64,000 nucleotides of DNA from Phymatolithon calcareum (lineage: Eukaryota; Rhodophyta; Florideophyceae; Hapalidiales), in the NCBI GenBank assembly GCA_977006965.1, contig OZ345377.1, forward strand, positions 62,001-126,000. The letters run 5' to 3'. Positions within the stretch are counted from its first letter, which is position 1. The number at the start of each line of letters is the position of its first letter. Positions 34,729-44,863 of the stretch are shown in pieces. The notes under the pieces were generated by a model. The model searched no databases. It worked only from the letters and a program-made list of their open reading frames with translations, and was not told the origin of the DNA. A program made the translations under genes and the position numbers.

Positions 34729-36063
34729 CTAATCCTCCGCTAAAGCAGTGTCGTAGAGATTGCATTTTCTTAGAGCTCGCATTGGAATAGCAAGAGTCAA
34801 AACTGCTAGGTGCACAGGCCCTCTAATCGCAACTGAGCGATGCACCACGCGGCTTTCCTTGTGGAACATTTGTAATCCCACATTCGTCAGCAATACTACG
34901 GAAAGAGCGATGGCGATTTGCAGCGCGAAAGCGGTCAGCGCAATGGCGTCTTGCGTCATTTGGATGACCCATGGGACCAAAATCCAGAACCGTATGTCGT
35001 ACGGAGTGATAACGATACGGTTGTCGAAGCGGAGTCTCGTACCAGCGGAGATCTTGAGATTATTCACCAGCCGGTACTCTACGGTGCATTTCCATTCGTC
35101 CGCGCATAGAAGTTTCATTGATGTCCAAATACCATCGACAATAATGGCGTGGTTCGGAGTTGCACAGAAGCCGCGCGAGCAAAGCACCAGCTTCAGCTGC
35201 GGCACAATGTGCTGCACTGGGTGCGAACCGAGATGCTCGATAGCTACACAGCCCTCGTCCACAGTGCCTACTGGTGGCGACTCGTCAGTTCCATTCGCAC
35301 TCGATGTGTCGGGTTGCACGTTTGCCGTCGGTGATTTGGCGGGAGCGCCTGTTTCTGGAGTCTTTGTTGCGGTTACTGGTTTTTCCTGTACGGATTAAGC
35401 GACCGATGGTTCCGAGTGAGGCTTTGCACTCGGCATAGGTTCCGCTTTCGGTGGTTCAGACGCGGGGGATGCCCCAGGCTCGGGCACAAATTCAGTGCGC
35501 GCTTTGGCACTCGCGGCGAATTCATGGCTTGTATCACAACCTTTCATGGAAACGAAGTCCCGAGTACCGGATTTGAGGGCCGCTTTGGTTTCAAGTGGGT
35601 ACATTGATCTTTGAGAACGTTTGTCCACCAGACAGTAGCTCGGCTTCTTCTCGGCACGCAGTTTGGCGTCCAGATTTACAAACCCCTCTTCTCCATATTC
35701 TCCACGCAGCGCCCGAATGGCCTGTTAAAGCACTTCATGAAGCTTGCTTGTTGCTTCTGAACCTGGTTTCAATTTGGAAACACTTGCTAGAATCGTGGAG
35801 TAGTGCTGAGCGATAGAATCAATTAGTGGTGGATGGCCGCGATCTGTTGAGGAGCAAACGCAGAAGCCAAACTTCTCGCCACGCTTGACGACTCGCGAGA
35901 GCTGTGGTGAGGTCGGCTCGAGAATGATGGGCTCAACGTCCACGTGCTTGGAGAACCACTGATCTGTCGGGTACGAATCCGGCTGGGCATGGACGATCGC
36001 ACACATCACGAGAAAGGCTGCAGTGTGCGCTAGGAGTGCGCACAGCTTGCGGGGGACAATCAT
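34729..36063 (-). pseudogene. Secreted or membrane protein frame with two in-frame stops
   Basis: One continuous minus frame of 445 codons runs from ATG (36063-36061) to the stop at 34729, interrupted only by TAA at 35727-35725 and 35397-35395. It starts with a signal peptide (MIVPRKLCALLAHTAAFLVM, then CAIVHA). A Cys-containing ectodomain, a Pro/Glu/Ser-rich linker (EPGASPASEPPKAEPMPSA) and two hydrophobic segments follow (FWILVPWVIQM region and ALQIAIALSVVLLTNVGLQ). The frame is kept throughout, which suggests recent loss or stop tolerance. I do not recognise the family. Confidence 0.6.
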
Positions 36064-36628
36064 TTTGCAGGCCAACCTTGTCGGGTGAAGTGGGATCGGA
36101 GTAGAACAGAGACTAATCTTACGAAGTGTTTGCGATTTAAAAACTGCCCCGGTTGAAGAGCTTATTGCTATGCAGGTAAGCCAAAACGGTGTGCTACAAC
36201 GATGCACTAAATTTAGATAACCCACTGGCAATAAAATGCTCTATTCAACTCATCTGCTGCCGTACAGTCTTCGGAGTGTTACTGAGGGTTTATTTGAAAA
36301 TAGCAAACTAAGAAGTTGAAAAAAATCGTGATTTTCCATTCCATGGAATGAACCGTCAGTACGGCATAGTTGCCCAATAGCGCCGAGGGCCGCCTGGGCC
36401 GTCGCCTACAGAGCTCGGGCCCGATTGTATCTACAAAACCTTTGCGGCAATCTTCTACAGTATTTTCAAACAGAAACAAGCTGCTACTGTAGCCGGAGGG
36501 CCATTTGTGCTTACCTATCAATTGAGCACAAACGTGTCCATGGCGTCTTCAAAATGATATTGCCATAGCAGAAAAGGTCGCGAGAGTTTCTGAACAGCTC
36601 TTATTCGTCCAGGTGATATGATTAGGTG

Positions 36629-39039
36629 CAGGGGTCCTATCCAGTATACTGGACTTGCAGTATACTGCAATCTACTTGTACTGGAGTGGGACTGCAAAAA
36701 ACCCGCCTACTTTCAATACGAATTGCAAAATGTTTGACTGTGTTGAGCGGACACAATGTAGTGCATGTCATGCACTCTCTAATTTATACTGTACCATCTC
36801 GGTACGTATTATGCCGAATCCATCATAGTCACAAACGTAGAGCACCAATTCAAGTGTTTACAGTACTGACGTGGCGTTCAGTCCACGTGTGGATACAGCG
36901 CTGCGTGACGTGGCCCATGTCATAAATGCAGGCTATCAACTCGCCAATCTTTTCTAAGGTAGCTTGCTCGGTGAAGCGTGATTTCATCGTGCACTGTCCC
37001 TCTGACAAGGACTATCGCTACTCGTGATGGCGTCTGTACGCACAGGAAGAAAGTCGATGCCCAAGGAAGTCGTTGAGCTGCTGATGACGAAAAAAGGCGA
37101 GACTACAAAAGATGTATTGTCGCGACACAGTGGCGCGATTCGCCGGAATGTGGTGCACTGCATCTTCGAATGTCCGAAGGCTACTAATTGCAAGGTTGGG
37201 GGTGAGATTACTTTCGAGAAGGGTCGGGGATACACCAATGGGTACAGACACCTGACGTCATGCGTGTCAAGTGGAGACGAAGATCATTTACTGGCGGTGT
37301 ATCATGACGCAGTACAGGATCGACGACATAATAACAATTCTTCTTTTTCAGGTTTACAAGGACGTTTATCTCTGTCTGCATCGCCCAGAGAGAAAGCCAT
37401 GTTTGGATACATTGAACTCATAACGTCTTTATCTTTGCCTGTTAACTATGTTGAGAACGCTACGGTGCGAAACTTTTCAAAGCATAATGATCGTATCTGC
37501 GCAGAAGTGTTTAAGGAGACTATTTTCAAGCTCGTGGAATTAGTCGAGGGCAGTATCAAGAACGAGCTTGTTGGTACTGTTGGGGCCATTATGCACGATG
37601 GTTGGACTAGTAAAGGTACGCACTACCTCGGCGTTTTCGCAGTATACATGCGAAGAGTCAAAATAATGGTGAATGGAGTTTTGAGCTACAAAAAGGAGCT
37701 GGCGATGCCGTTGATTTCACTAAGCCCGATGGCGAATGTATGCGATGATGAGGATGAAGAAGAAAGAAGTGATGAGGAAACAACTGAGTTTGGTGCAAAA
37801 ACACACATACGTCAGTTTGAAGATGTGTTCAAGTTTTATGGTGTTAACGTTCATGAGTGGGCAATATGTCAGTTGGCCGACAACTGCAACCTGAACAAAT
37901 GTATTGCGAGGTTGTTAGAGATTCCTCACGTCGGTTGCACTAACCACAAGCTCAACCTTGAAGTTAATGCAATGGTCAAAAGTGACTTATTACTTTCTAA
38001 GACACTTGAGTCTGTTCACCAAACTATGACGCAATGCCGTACTCGTATAACAAACCGAGCTATTCTCCGTAATCTTACCGCACTAAGCCCAATTTTGCAC
38101 AATGCTACGCGTTGGTCTGGAAAGTATTCTATGTTGGAGAGATTTGGCCGTATTTACGGTGAGTTGATTCAGGTTGCTGATACTGAGGGTGCTAGTGTCA
38201 CAATTGAGCGCAGCTCCGTGTTCAAAAATCGCACTGCCAAGTACACAAGTCAGCTTAAGGAAATCAATACAGTCACTCTGGAGTTGCAAAGGCGCGGTGC
38301 TACTTTGTCAGACTGCCGTCTGGCGCTCGATGCACTCATAGAAACGATTTCTGTGAATAAGGACAACTCATCGACACCGTTTTATCGATGTAAGCTTGGT
38401 ACCCGCTATATTTCAATTGACTCTCCGACTTCTCCTGATTCAGCGTTCGAATCGGGAGTGGTGAAGATACAGCGCAATGAGACGGATACTTTGACTGACG
38501 CAGAACGTGATGCTTGCGTAAAGTTGCGAGTGAGTTCCGCAGATACTGCTGGTGAAAACAATTCTACATCGCGGAGCGCAACAATTTCAATGGAGGAGAT
38601 CATAATGCGGAAGAAGCGCAAACGGGAGGAACAGGTTCAGACGTATGCTAACTGTGACTTTATCTTAGATTCCACAGCAGAGGTGGAACGACTTTGGTCA
38701 ATCGCAAAGTACGTTTTGACTGAAAACAGGACGTCGATGACGCCCCACCTGTTTGAAGCTCTGGTATTTTTGAAAGTGAACAGGACGTATTGGAACCAGA
38801 ACATGGTATCTACTGCCATGTCCAATAGGAGAAGCGATCTTGTTAATCAGCGTATGCAAGAAGATGCGGAGTATACCGACCCTGCGTGAGCATGAAGTAG
38901 ATTTTCCATATTGGTAACCGTATTGCACTGAGATCCTCTACTTGCAATACAACTTGCAGACAATCGCCGGGACTGCTACTTGCAAATCGAATTGCACTGT
39001 ATCTAGCAATCAATAAAAATCTACTTGCTAGTAGCCCTG
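36629..39039 (+). mobile_element. Complete hAT-type DNA transposon
   Basis: The element is flanked by a perfect 8-bp duplication, ATTAGGTG (36621-36628 and 39040-39047), the size made by hAT transposases. The ends are imperfect terminal inverted repeats: CAGGGGTCCTATCCAGTA on the left and CAGGGCTACTAGCAAGTA on the right (complement), 13 of 18 identical. Copies of CTACTTG/ACTTGCAA recur in both subterminal regions (36648-36690 and 38935-39035) and could bind the transposase. One intact transposase gene lies inside, so it may be autonomous. Confidence 0.93.
37027..38889 (+). CDS. hAT family transposase
   Basis: This 620-residue frame is uninterrupted. I chose ATG 37027; a GTG lies one codon upstream. 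The enzyme would excise and reinsert the surrounding element. A Cys/His segment near residues 42-80 (HCIFECPKATNC ... HLTSC) could be a BED-like zinc finger. HDGWTSKGTHYLGVF at about 190-204 is the hAT catalytic-core block with the first Asp. GCTNHKLNLEVN at about 303 is the C-x2-H block. The C-terminus (AEVERLWSIAKYVL, about 550-563, then MTPHLFEALVFLKVNRTYW) is the dimerisation domain with the Glu. Similar proteins are frequent in oomycetes and algae. Confidence 0.93.
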   Translation: MASVRTGRKSMPKEVVELLMTKKGETTKDVLSRHSGAIRRNVVHCIFECPKATNCKVGGEITFEKGRGYTNGYRHLTSCVSSGDEDHLLAVYHDAVQDRRHNNNSSFSGLQGRLSLSASPREKAMFGYIELITSLSLPVNYVENATVRNFSKHNDRICAEVFKETIFKLVELVEGSIKNELVGTVGAIMHDGWTSKGTHYLGVFAVYMRRVKIMVNGVLSYKKELAMPLISLSPMANVCDDEDEEERSDEETTEFGAKTHIRQFEDVFKFYGVNVHEWAICQLADNCNLNKCIARLLEIPHVGCTNHKLNLEVNAMVKSDLLLSKTLESVHQTMTQCRTRITNRAILRNLTALSPILHNATRWSGKYSMLERFGRIYGELIQVADTEGASVTIERSSVFKNRTAKYTSQLKEINTVTLELQRRGATLSDCRLALDALIETISVNKDNSSTPFYRCKLGTRYISIDSPTSPDSAFESGVVKIQRNETDTLTDAERDACVKLRVSSADTAGENNSTSRSATISMEEIIMRKKRKREEQVQTYANCDFILDSTAEVERLWSIAKYVLTENRTSMTPHLFEALVFLKVNRTYWNQNMVSTAMSNRRSDLVNQRMQEDAEYTDPA

Positions 39040-39294
39040 ATTAGGTGGCTTATTGCACTTGCCACTTCCTTCGCTTCACGTTCCATATTCATTAAAAATG
39101 GGCAGTTCGAGATGGTGGTAACCGTACTGTCGCACTCGACTACGCAAACATTCAGCAACAAAGACCCTGTCCGTGGCCTTATGGCCTTCAGAATCATCCC
39201 TTACGTCCCGTTTTCGATTGATACTTGAATGCATGACGACGCGAATTTTCAAATGTCCTCAAGGCAAGGTCCATCTCTCTGTTCTACAGCTTGA

Positions 39295-40360
39295 CGGCAA
39301 CAATGCCGTCACTTACTCCTATCCTACTGGCATCTCGAACCTAGGGATCAGAAGCACTACCACTCAGTATTTGAGCAACTGTGTACTTGTTTCGCAGATC
39401 TGCAATTCGCACTCAAGAAAGTCAAATCCAAAGAAAGGAGAGCTCTTTCGAAAAAATCGCCCCGCGGCATGTCGAACACTCAGATCGACGAATTCGTCTC
39501 GGATCCTTCTTCTTACCACAAACACACTGCATACGTTCTGGCCAATCTTTCAGCGATTGTGGACAAGTTTGAGAATGAACAGCAGATTCTTGACGAAGCT
39601 CAACACTTGAATGTGATGTTCAACACCGTGTCTCCTTTCGGACCGAATAGGAACGAAGTGTTCGTTTTCGAGGATGAAGAATGCATTGTCGTAGTATGGC
39701 GGGGAACCGCAAGCAAGAGCGATTGGATTGATAACTTGACACTGGGATGCGAATCGTATAATATACATGGCGTTGAAGGAAACATTGGGAAGGGTTTTTG
39801 GAGGCACACCGACAGAGCATGGAGGAAAGGAGAACCGAATGGCGTCAGTGCAAAATTGGAGCAGCTAACATGCGAAACAAACCGGAAAGTGTTTTTCACC
39901 GGCCATTCGCTAGGCGGTGCCTGTGCACTAGTGTCTACGTGTCGCTTTATTGAAGAACAGAGCGGGCTGGAGAGAATTGCGCAGATTGTTACGACTGGCC
40001 AACCAAGGGCTGTAGGAGAGAATATCGCGAATTTTATGACGACGCATCTGAAAGACAGATTCTTTCGATTTGTCATGTGCGGAGATTCAATTGCTCAACT
40101 TCCTCGTTTTTTTCTGCACCATGCAGATACTGTCAAATTCATCACGCAGAATCAGGAACCTGTCATTTACACGGACCGGCCACGTCGAGTCACTGGAGTG
40201 CATACTTCCAATAGTTGTAGCTCCTTTCGTGCCTGCTCCCCCTTTGGCGCCCCTTGCGGTGGTTTTAGCAACTAGGGAAAGCATTCGAAACAGCAAGTCG
40301 CACCACAAAGCGATCCTGTATGCGGATAGTGTTCGAGATGTTCCCGAGAGATTGTCGTAA
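39295..40360 (+). CDS. Class-3 lipase (alpha/beta hydrolase), C-terminus frameshifted
   Basis: ATG 39469 opens a frame to 40275. Coding character extends upstream without ATG to about 39295 (HYHSVFEQLCTCFADLQFAL), so a first exon or lost start is likely. The lipase-3 core shows VVVWRGTASKSDWIDN, then FFTGHSLGGACALVS (Ser147 of the 39469 start), Asp206 in VMCGDSIAQLP and His218/219 in FFLHHADTVKF, a complete Ser-Asp-His set. Comparison with the duplicate at 41510 shows about 11 bp missing near 40203. The original tail continues in the next frame (ILPIVVAPFVPAPP to YADSVRDVPERLS, stop 40360). Function: probably triacylglycerol or lipid ester hydrolysis. Confidence 0.75.
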
Positions 40361-40369
40361 ATCAAAGAA

Positions 40370-41500
40370 TAAATACAACTCCAACAAGGACTCCAACTCT
40401 TCCCATGAAAGCTAGTTCCTGCTCAGGGTAGATGACTCGTCGATCAAATATATTCAACAGAATTCAGTTCTGGGCATACATGCAGAAATGGTGGAAGAAC
40501 AAATGTCCCAGGAGATTTCCATCGAAGCCATTTGGATACTGAGTCACTGCAGAATATCAAGAAAGGATGTTGCCGACGAGCCAGATCGCAGCGGCGCTCG
40601 TGAACGAAGCCTGGTGGATCACCGGAGAGTTCTTCTGACACTCGAGGCAGTGAGATCCATTATCAAACCATATTTCAAACCTCTTCGTGTTATCTCCGAG
40701 ATCATAAGCTGGCGGCGGAACTGCCATGGTTCTATTTGACATAACTACATTAGCATTCTCCAGTGCCGTCCTGCCCTCTTTCCAAACAGAATCGCTGTGA
40801 TCTCCTTTTTCCTCGCGATACTAGGACTGTGTCGGGTGCTATATGCGTGGCGTAGTCATATACTGGGCTGATGAATGCCTTGAAAAGCCAAATGCATTTT
40901 TCTGTGCTGTATCTCATGAACCGAACTCTTGCACCAGAGCTTATGAAAAGCTCCGGAGCCGGCCGTCACGAATTCCATTTTCGTCAGTTGTCGTAGCGTG
41001 ATATTCCAGTGAAGACTCGCATTAGAGTGATTGAAGCTCATAGCAGTGATTCTTTCAATTAAGGTTGAACAAAACAAGACGGTGTGGAGATGAAATTCGT
41101 CCGTAAAAGAAAGAGTTTACTTAGAATGTTTCTGGGTTGCTTTTGTGGCTAAACGAATTGTCCTATGCCAAATATACAGCCCTTAAAGATCACTTGCGTA
41201 GACAATGAGTTACGCGACACGTTTACATTACAATGCTTCCCAAACTAAGGAACCAGAAAATCGTTGTAACAGTCAGAAACCTGAGCAGGTCTTATAGGCG
41301 GCCGGCTTCGGTTTCTCACTTTCAAGAGAGTCCCATAGCCGGGTAATCACGCCTTGAAGTGGTACCAAAATCAATCACACTCATGCAGAGCATCAAAAAA
41401 CCAAAAATGCAACGTCGACAAACGATTAGACGGAAGACAAACAATTTCCCATCAAATGTACCAGCGGTGCTGATAGGAAGAGTGATGGTGCTAACACGGA
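40370..41500. other. Intergenic stretch with weak minus-strand coding signal
   Basis: A 61-codon minus frame (40742-40557, KRFEIWFDNGSHCLECQKN) has reasonable composition but no known domain. The rest shows nothing I can support. Confidence 0.3.
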
Positions 41501-41509
41501 CAAGAAATA

Positions 41510-41760
41510 TTTGTTCAACTTCTCCGTGCTGTTCTGCGCCCTGAAGGCACTGTCAAATTCATCACAAGGGATCAGGAACCTGCGATATACACGGACCCTA
41601 CAAGTCGAGTCACTGGAGCTAATACTGCACGGGTGTTTCCAATCGTTGCATCTCTTATCGTGCCTGCTCCCCTTTGGAGCCCCTTTTGCTAGCTTTAGTA
41701 GGTAAGTTAAGTATTCTGTAGAAGCTGTAACGCTAGGGGTCGCCATGGCGCTGGCCATGT
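41510..41760 (+). pseudogene. Duplicated lipase gene tail
   Basis: It matches 40100-40280 at the DNA level. Reading GTVKFITRDQEPAIYTDPTS parallels DTVKFITQNQEPVIYTDRPR of the lipase. Here the frame continues ARVFPIVASLIVPAPLWSPF to a stop. The upstream catalytic part is absent, so this is a fragment. It is useful because it keeps the 11 bp lost from the main gene. Confidence 0.8.
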
Positions 41761-41789
41761 GAGCGTGGTTCAAGTTTTATTTTTTATGC

Positions 41790-41850
41790 AATTTTTTTAA
41801 AGCCCCGCAGTCATACGAATATACGGGCAGGGCTTCCTCAGGTGCTGCCC
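41790..41850 (-). repeat. Dispersed repeat end (copy 1)
   Basis: The minus strand reads GAGGAAGCCCTGCCCGTATA, TTCG, then a short spacer, GCGGGGCTTT and an A run. The plus strand at 51935-51995 has the same sequence. The A-rich end suggests the 3' terminus of a non-LTR element or SINE. Confidence 0.65.
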
Positions 41851-41958
41851 TCGCTAGGGCGGCTCTACTCTTATGTCTGGCATTCTTTCTGGGACCCTAT
41901 CATGTGTTCGGTTGTTTTGATTGCTCTTCGTAACAGTTTCGAGGCGTCGCTTCTTCTT

Positions 41959-42305
41959 TCAGTACAGGTCTTCTTCATGCTGCATACTCTCGATGATGCT
42001 TTTGCTGAAGAGAAAAAGGTCATCTAATGCCTTCTCAGTTGCCGCTCTGTCGTCTTCCTTGAGTTCATAGACTGACAAGTTGCGATCCAGGGTCTCCATG
42101 TGCTGTCTGACTTTGTTTCCGAATCTATCTGCCATCAGTGTGGTAGACACTTGGGGAAATCTTCCAAAGGCGTACTGAACCGCCAGTTGCCTGTGTTTCA
42201 GTTGTGGAAATATGAGTATTGCAGGGAGTTCTCTTGTCTTGTCGTACGGAATTTTCCTCTTTCTCTTCGATTCAAAGCTCTCTCCTTCCTTTAGCGTGGT
42301 TCAAG
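41959..42305 (-). pseudogene. Coding-like fragment, unknown protein
   Basis: An open minus frame of about 115 codons without its own early ATG: SFESKRKRKIPYDKTRELPA, then MADRFGNKVRQHMETLDRN, then DDLFLFSKSIIESMQHEED and a stop. The composition is that of a helical, charged protein. It may be the last exon or a truncated end of a gene lost upstream. I do not recognise it. Confidence 0.4.
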
Positions 42306-42546
42306 TGTATTCTGAGGGTTGGAATCAAGAAGATGGTTTACTTTGCCATTTCGTTCGGCAAACTGATTTACCGGTCGATGATGGAAGTCTTTCTCGGTAT
42401 CAGCTGTCGATGATTTATGTGGATGTCGATATCCGTGACCCCGAATTGAATTGAAGAAATAGGCATTCAAGGATCATGGGCAGTTGGAACACTCAACAGA
42501 ATCCTGAAAAAGCCTTCATGGACCACGGCAGAAGAGATTGACGTGT

Positions 42547-42771
42547 TTAGAGCACATCTCGTAAACAGTCAAGGCCAAGGCAAGACGACTTAACTTTTGT
42601 CTCGCCCACCTTGACGATATAATAAGCTACAAGAGCTTCACGCCATCCCAAGGAACCTTTGCTCACAAGGTGTGCTCGGTTGCGTTCGGAGAATATAGTC
42701 CCAGTAGCTTGCTTCACGTTATCGCGGGCCGGACATAAGGGAACTGAAGATATCACTTTACTCGAAGCCAA
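42547..42771 (-). other. Short coding-like frame, unknown
   Basis: 75 codons on the minus strand with regular composition (SLGWREALVAYYIVKVGETK). No domain or neighbour supports a function. Confidence 0.25.
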
Positions 42772-42869
42772 CTATCGCTTTCGGCAGAGCCCAGCATTAC
42801 ACTTTCTGTCCTGTAGGAACGCGTCTCTTTATAACTGAAGTCATGGTAAAGAGCGAGGTTCGAGCCAAG

Positions 42870-43727
42870 AATAATATCAAGACTGCGATTAGAACCAATG
42901 TAAACCTCTTGATTGCCCATCAGAAGCGATCAATTAGCGAGCAGATTTGGTCTTTTAACTTTTCAGTCCCTAACAGGTATTTTGGTGGATACAAGTGATT
43001 CCACTTCTTGCAATTATTGAACAAATACCTTTCACTGATCACGTTTTGTCGCACTCGACTACGCAAACATTCAGCAACAAAGACCCTGTCCGTAGCCTTA
43101 TGGCCTTCAGAAGTTGTCCCAAGCGTCAGCAGATGCGTTGATAACGATATAAACCCACACTTGCTCTTCTTATTGATCACGCCATCTGTTCCAATACTCA
43201 ATTCCCTCCCGATGAAGTTAACTAGGAAACATCATTCTAAAATTTCCTCATCTCAGCCTCATACCGATTCTTCCAATACGATGGCCCGCCTCGCAGTACA
43301 CCGAGAAGTATCGATACCCCCACCGCCAACTCGAAACTCCCTTCTGCTGTCGTATATGCGCCACCTCATGCCGCACAAGCGCGCGTCCCGCCGGCGTGTT
43401 GAACAGCCATGCGCGCGTAATGCCCTTTTTAAACAGCGACAATAAACCTGTTTCCACTTGCTTTAGCGCTTCTTGCACTTGTTTTCTTCTCTGAGATACC
43501 CAATAGTCTTTGTTACTCCTTCCAGGACCTCTTCCCTTCCTCGACAGTCTTCTGCGTTGTCAAGGTACGTCTTCCGCCTTACCACACTCAAGGCGAACCT
43601 TTCCGCTTGCTCTGCTCCTCTCATGTCTCAGCTGGCGAGCCGCCAAAGCACGCGCATGCATTCTCTTCGATGCTCAGCATAATCTCATCTTTCACAGTGT
43701 GGCCCATAAGCTGCATGAGCTCCGAGT
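42870..43727 (-). mobile_element. Non-LTR retrotransposon 3' fragment (minus), copy 1
   Basis: 43690-43250 reads, in minus frames, the LINE C-terminal region (ALKQVETGLLSLFKKGITRA). It is followed by GRALVRHEVAHIRQQKGVS, which is shared with 47052-46828. 43201-42920 continues with GVINKKSKCGFISLSTHLL. 42870-42990 has a near copy at 52018-52140, and 43049-43120 a copy at 39123-39193. The 5' end stops at CATGAGCTCCGAG, exactly where block alpha starts. Confidence 0.65.
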
Positions 43728-44863
43728 TTATCCTGTCCTGTAATGCACGCACCCCCGTGTGGCACAAGATGCCTTCGGTTGCTGCGAAGGGACACGTCCC
43801 GAAAGGGACGAGCAGGAGGCAGAGAAGGAACTCGGGAAGCGATAAGTTTCTCCACCAAACACCAAGGCCAACACCAGAATCACTCGCTGCTGACGTATGT
43901 GGACGAGACGTGAAAGCCGCAGTCAAACTCGCTAGCGATAGAACAGAATGGAAGAAACTTAGACCCTCGAATCGCTGCTAGCCCGATTAGGAGAAAAGGC
44001 AAAATGAATAAATGAATGCATGAGCTCCGAGGTTCTCATACTTGGGAACGTTCCGAATGTCCATTTCATGGCCAAGGTCCTATACCTCCAACACTTGAAA
44101 CACAAATGTGGCGGCAGTGTTGTCTTGGCGGGCGGGATTGACGTTTTCTTCCTTTTCACCTTTAGCGGCTGCTTCCAGAACCTTCTGCCTTTGCTACTGC
44201 TTGATGTTTGTGCTAGTCAAAGTTCCATTGGCGGCGGTCCAGAGGTGCCGGTTTTCTTTTGCATGCATTACATCCAATTCTGCGTTTTGCAACTCCTCGG
44301 AGTCGGGCCCTGATTCAGGTCTTCGCGCGAGATTTCTAGCCTCCTTATTAGTCTTCTTACGAATAGTCGTGCACGGATGCCTCTTCTGTCTTTCGCTGTA
44401 CAATACGGCACATTGCCTTGCTCATTTATGTACTCCTGATGTCAGGTTTGCCGATTACTTGGCCGAAGAAGATCGACTTGATCGTCTTGATTTCTTGATC
44501 TCATGCTCTACTTTCGGGTGTCCATGGTGTGTGGTGCAGTGCATACTCCCATCGAGACTGTATCAGAGATATGTAGAGTCCTATTTACCTCACTACACCT
44601 CACTAGATGCACGGTGGCTCTTGTCAAGAGGGTGACACTTTCGCCGTGCCTACTAGCACCTCTTCAATTGCTGGCAGATACACAAGAGAAAGATGCCGAC
44701 TTTTCTTAACTTGGCACACATGGTGCATTGTCAATACAATATATCTACATAGCTACGAGACGTCTGGGTATTGGCGAGAGAGATGGGGAGAGTGCTGTGC
44801 TGAGTGCTGAAACACTAACGCGAGCTTATGTAGTCATCTGTAATATCATACTGTAGCAGCCGT
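43716..44863. repeat. Segmental duplication, block alpha copy 1
   Basis: This 1148-bp block is almost identical to 49121-50268 (constant offset 5405; differences such as GCTGTACAAT against GCTTTACAAT are rare). It contains no clear intact gene. Minus frames such as 44403-44194 (HPCTTIRKKTNKEARNLARR, then ESGPDSEELQNAELDVMHAK) look more coding-like than the longer plus frame 44108-44635. Its right end is fused directly to block beta. Confidence 0.95.

Noticed and set aside
34760-35398. 212-codon plus-strand frame
   Set aside because: The minus strand carries a signal peptide, linker and membrane segments in one frame across the whole 1.3 kb. The plus frame covers only part and has no domain.
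34729-36063. Alternative genetic code with TAA read as amino acid
   Set aside because: Other good genes in the window end normally (transposase at 57753 in TAG, hAT in TGA) and TAA stops abound between genes; two codons are not enough evidence.
44108-44635. 175-codon plus frame present twice (also 49513-50040)
   Set aside because: Its conservation is explained by near-identity of block alpha. Cys/Leu/Ser-rich composition looks like antisense translation; the minus strand is more protein-like.
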